Below, piece by piece: positions 4,665 to 5,223 of a stretch of 5,223 nt of DNA. The DNA is taken from NCBI GenBank assembly GCA_900552715.1, contig USAV01000114.1, positions 1-5,223 on the forward strand. The letters are read 5' to 3'. Origin of the DNA: an uncultured Veillonella sp. GTDB taxonomy: Bacteria > Bacillota > Negativicutes > Veillonellales > Veillonellaceae. Within the stretch, counting starts at the first letter, position 1. Every line of letters starts with the position of its first letter. A program made the position numbers and the translations under genes. The notes below the pieces were generated by a model. The model did not search any database. It was not told where the DNA came from and saw only the letters and a list, made by a program, of their open reading frames with translations.

Positions 4665-4715
4665 ATATATACATATGCGATATCAGTAAATATATAGAGT
4701 ATAACTAAATATATA
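4661..4715 (+). repeat. AT-rich triple repeat after the glycosyltransferase
   Basis: GTAAATATATA occurs at 4661-4671 and 4686-4696, and TAAATATATA at 4706-4715, so spacing is 25 then 19 nt. The first copy overlaps the stop codon (4662-4664). An ATATGCG (4673-4679)/CGCATAT (4746-4752) pair brackets the stretch just before the terminator. Low-complexity AT sequence could give this by chance. Confidence 0.4.
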
Positions 4716-4754
4716 TGAAATAACTTAATACAATGTGTGAATAGACGCATATAG

Positions 4755-4788
4755 AAACAGGTAGTATCTGATGGATACTACCTGTTTT
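4755..4788 (+). terminator. Strong intrinsic terminator of the dedA operon
   Basis: AAACAGGTAGTATC (4755-4768) pairs perfectly with GATACTACCTGTTT (4774-4787), 14 bp with a 5-nt loop. TTTT at 4785-4788 supplies the T-run. It closes the two-gene unit and can also read as a terminator on the opposite strand. Confidence 0.9.
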
Positions 4789-4818
4789 GTATTTCGTGAG
4801 TATCTTTTGTTTGTTTTG

Positions 4819-4862
4819 CCACTAGCTAGTAGCTACTATGCTTATTGTTATATGTGTAGTGG
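4819..4862 (+). repeat. Overlapping palindromes inside a larger inverted repeat
   Basis: ACTAGCTAGT (4821-4830) is a perfect 10-bp palindrome. TAGTAGCTACTA (4827-4838) is a perfect 12-bp palindrome sharing four bases with it. CCACTA (4819-4824) and TAGTGG (4857-4862) form an outer pair. The cluster sits about 85 bp upstream of the next gene's -35 box, where an activator or repressor could bind. The rest of 4863-4920 is AT-rich and holds nothing I recognise. Confidence 0.5.
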
Positions 4863-4923
4863 AGTGCCTATATTGATACTTTTCGCGCCTAAATAATAAT
4901 ACCTACAATATTACTGTGTTTTA

Positions 4924-4952
4924 TTGACAGAATTAATACATATTGTTATAGT
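4924..4952 (+). promoter_or_regulatory. Near-consensus promoter for the substrate-binding protein gene
   Basis: A perfect -35 TTGACA (4924-4929) and a 17-nt spacer lead to TATAGT (4947-4952, five of six), preceded by TGT (4944-4946), so it is also an extended -10. Transcription should start near 4959, giving a leader of about 118 nt. This is the strongest promoter in the window and implies that any control acts through a repressor or the leader. Confidence 0.85.
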
Positions 4953-4976
4953 AGGGTATAAATAAAGTTTGAAAAC

Positions 4977-5071
4977 GAGGTGTTCTAAAACCATATTTCA
5001 TCTAGGTTTTAGAAATGTGCGAAAAATGACATGTGTCAAAAACGCCCCTTGTTATGAGGTAGAAAGAGGGG
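4977..5071 (+). promoter_or_regulatory. Structured leader with a Shine-Dalgarno-sequestering hairpin
   Basis: Three elements are visible. The first is a perfect 10-bp hairpin, TTCTAAAACC (4983-4992) with GGTTTTAGAA (5005-5014), 12-nt loop. The second is a TGACA (5027-5031)/TGTCA (5034-5038) dyad. The third is CCCCTT (5045-5050), which pairs with GAGGGG (5066-5071) and covers the SD. A competing stem, GGTG (4979-4982) with CGCC (5043-5046), would enclose the first two hairpins as a three-way junction and use two of the C residues needed to hide the SD. This resembles a translational riboswitch, but no known riboswitch consensus was recognised. Confidence 0.4.
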
Positions 5072-5076
5072 AAGTT

Positions 5077-5223
5077 ATGAAGAAGACTTGGTATCTAATC
5101 ATCGGAGTGGTTCTCTTGGTTATTGGCTGCATAGCCTATGGTTATTATGAACACCATAAACCAAAGACGGCACAAGAATTAAAGACTGTACGCGTAGCCT
5201 ATTTACCAATTACTCATGCATTG
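5077..5223 (+). CDS. Lipoprotein substrate-binding protein of a NitT/TauT-type ABC transporter (N-terminal part)
   Basis: Only the first 49 codons are in the window; the frame is open at the right edge. The start is supported by AGAGGGGA (5065-5072), ending 4 nt before ATG. Residues 1-18 make a lipoprotein signal: MKKTWY, a hydrophobic run IIGVVLLVIG, and a VIGC lipobox with C18 as the lipid-modified residue. A short linker (19-36) leads into TVRVAYLPITHAL (37-49), the opening strand and ligand-loop motif seen in periplasmic binding proteins of the nitrate/sulfonate/taurine group. Such proteins deliver solutes to an ABC permease and ATPase, which would be expected downstream. The ligand is unknown; the family also covers thiamine precursors, guanidine-linked and aromatic compounds. 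The tyrosine-rich stretch right after the cysteine (YGYY) is slightly unusual. A membrane-anchored protein of another type cannot be excluded from 49 residues. Confidence 0.62.
   Translation, partial: MKKTWYLIIGVVLLVIGCIAYGYYEHHKPKTAQELKTVRVAYLPITHAL

Noticed and set aside
4661..4715. TAAATATATA repeats as a replication origin or iteron set.
   Set aside because: Spacing is irregular (25 and 19 nt), the sequence is low complexity, and no replication gene or DnaA box was seen.
4983..5014. The perfect 10-bp leader hairpin as a transcription attenuator.
   Set aside because: No T-tract follows (ATGTGCGAAAA), so it should not terminate transcription by itself.

Overview
The window looks like a chromosomal piece from a low-GC, diderm Firmicute of the Negativicutes, most probably Veillonella or a close relative. 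This rests on four observations. Shine-Dalgarno sites are strong (AAAGGAGGTGA or GGGGAGG). A DUF1659/DUF2922 pair of small proteins, typical of Firmicutes, is present. An LPS-kinase-like protein and an ArnT-like glycosyltransferase point to an outer-membrane or lipid-linked glycan lifestyle. An HdrB-type C-terminus fits anaerobic energy metabolism. The assignment is inference from protein character; no rRNA or other marker gene is in the window.

Layout, with all genes on the + strand. (1) 1-149: the last 48 codons of an HdrB-like cysteine-rich protein, then an imperfect hairpin and a very strong intrinsic terminator (222-257). (2) 259-1383: a sigma-A-type promoter (TTGATA-17-TATAAT), a leader of about 220 nt with two hairpins, a kinase-fold phosphotransferase of 248 aa, and its own terminator. 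(3) 1384-2326: a module of two small genes, DUF1659 (68 aa) and DUF2922 (73 aa). Each has a near-identical SD context and a long AT-rich upstream region rich in repeats, including a 20-nt-period tandem repeat at 1431-1510. A strong terminator ends the module. (4) 2329-4788: a two-gene operon of a DedA-family membrane protein (GTG start) and an ArnT/PMT-like glycosyltransferase, separated by 11 nt, with the second SD overlapping the first stop codon and a terminator behind. (5) 4789-5223: palindromes, a near-consensus extended -10 promoter, a leader of about 118 nt able to fold into riboswitch-like alternatives, and the first 49 codons of a lipoprotein substrate-binding protein of the NitT/TauT type, cut by the window edge.

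The most coherent functional story is the dedA-glycosyltransferase operon. ArnT-like enzymes release undecaprenyl phosphate on the outer face of the membrane, and DedA proteins are linked to returning that carrier. The most unexplained material is non-coding: the 20-nt repeats before DUF1659, the palindrome over a TATAAT before DUF2922, and the leader of the last gene. No transposon, CRISPR array, tRNA or rRNA was seen.
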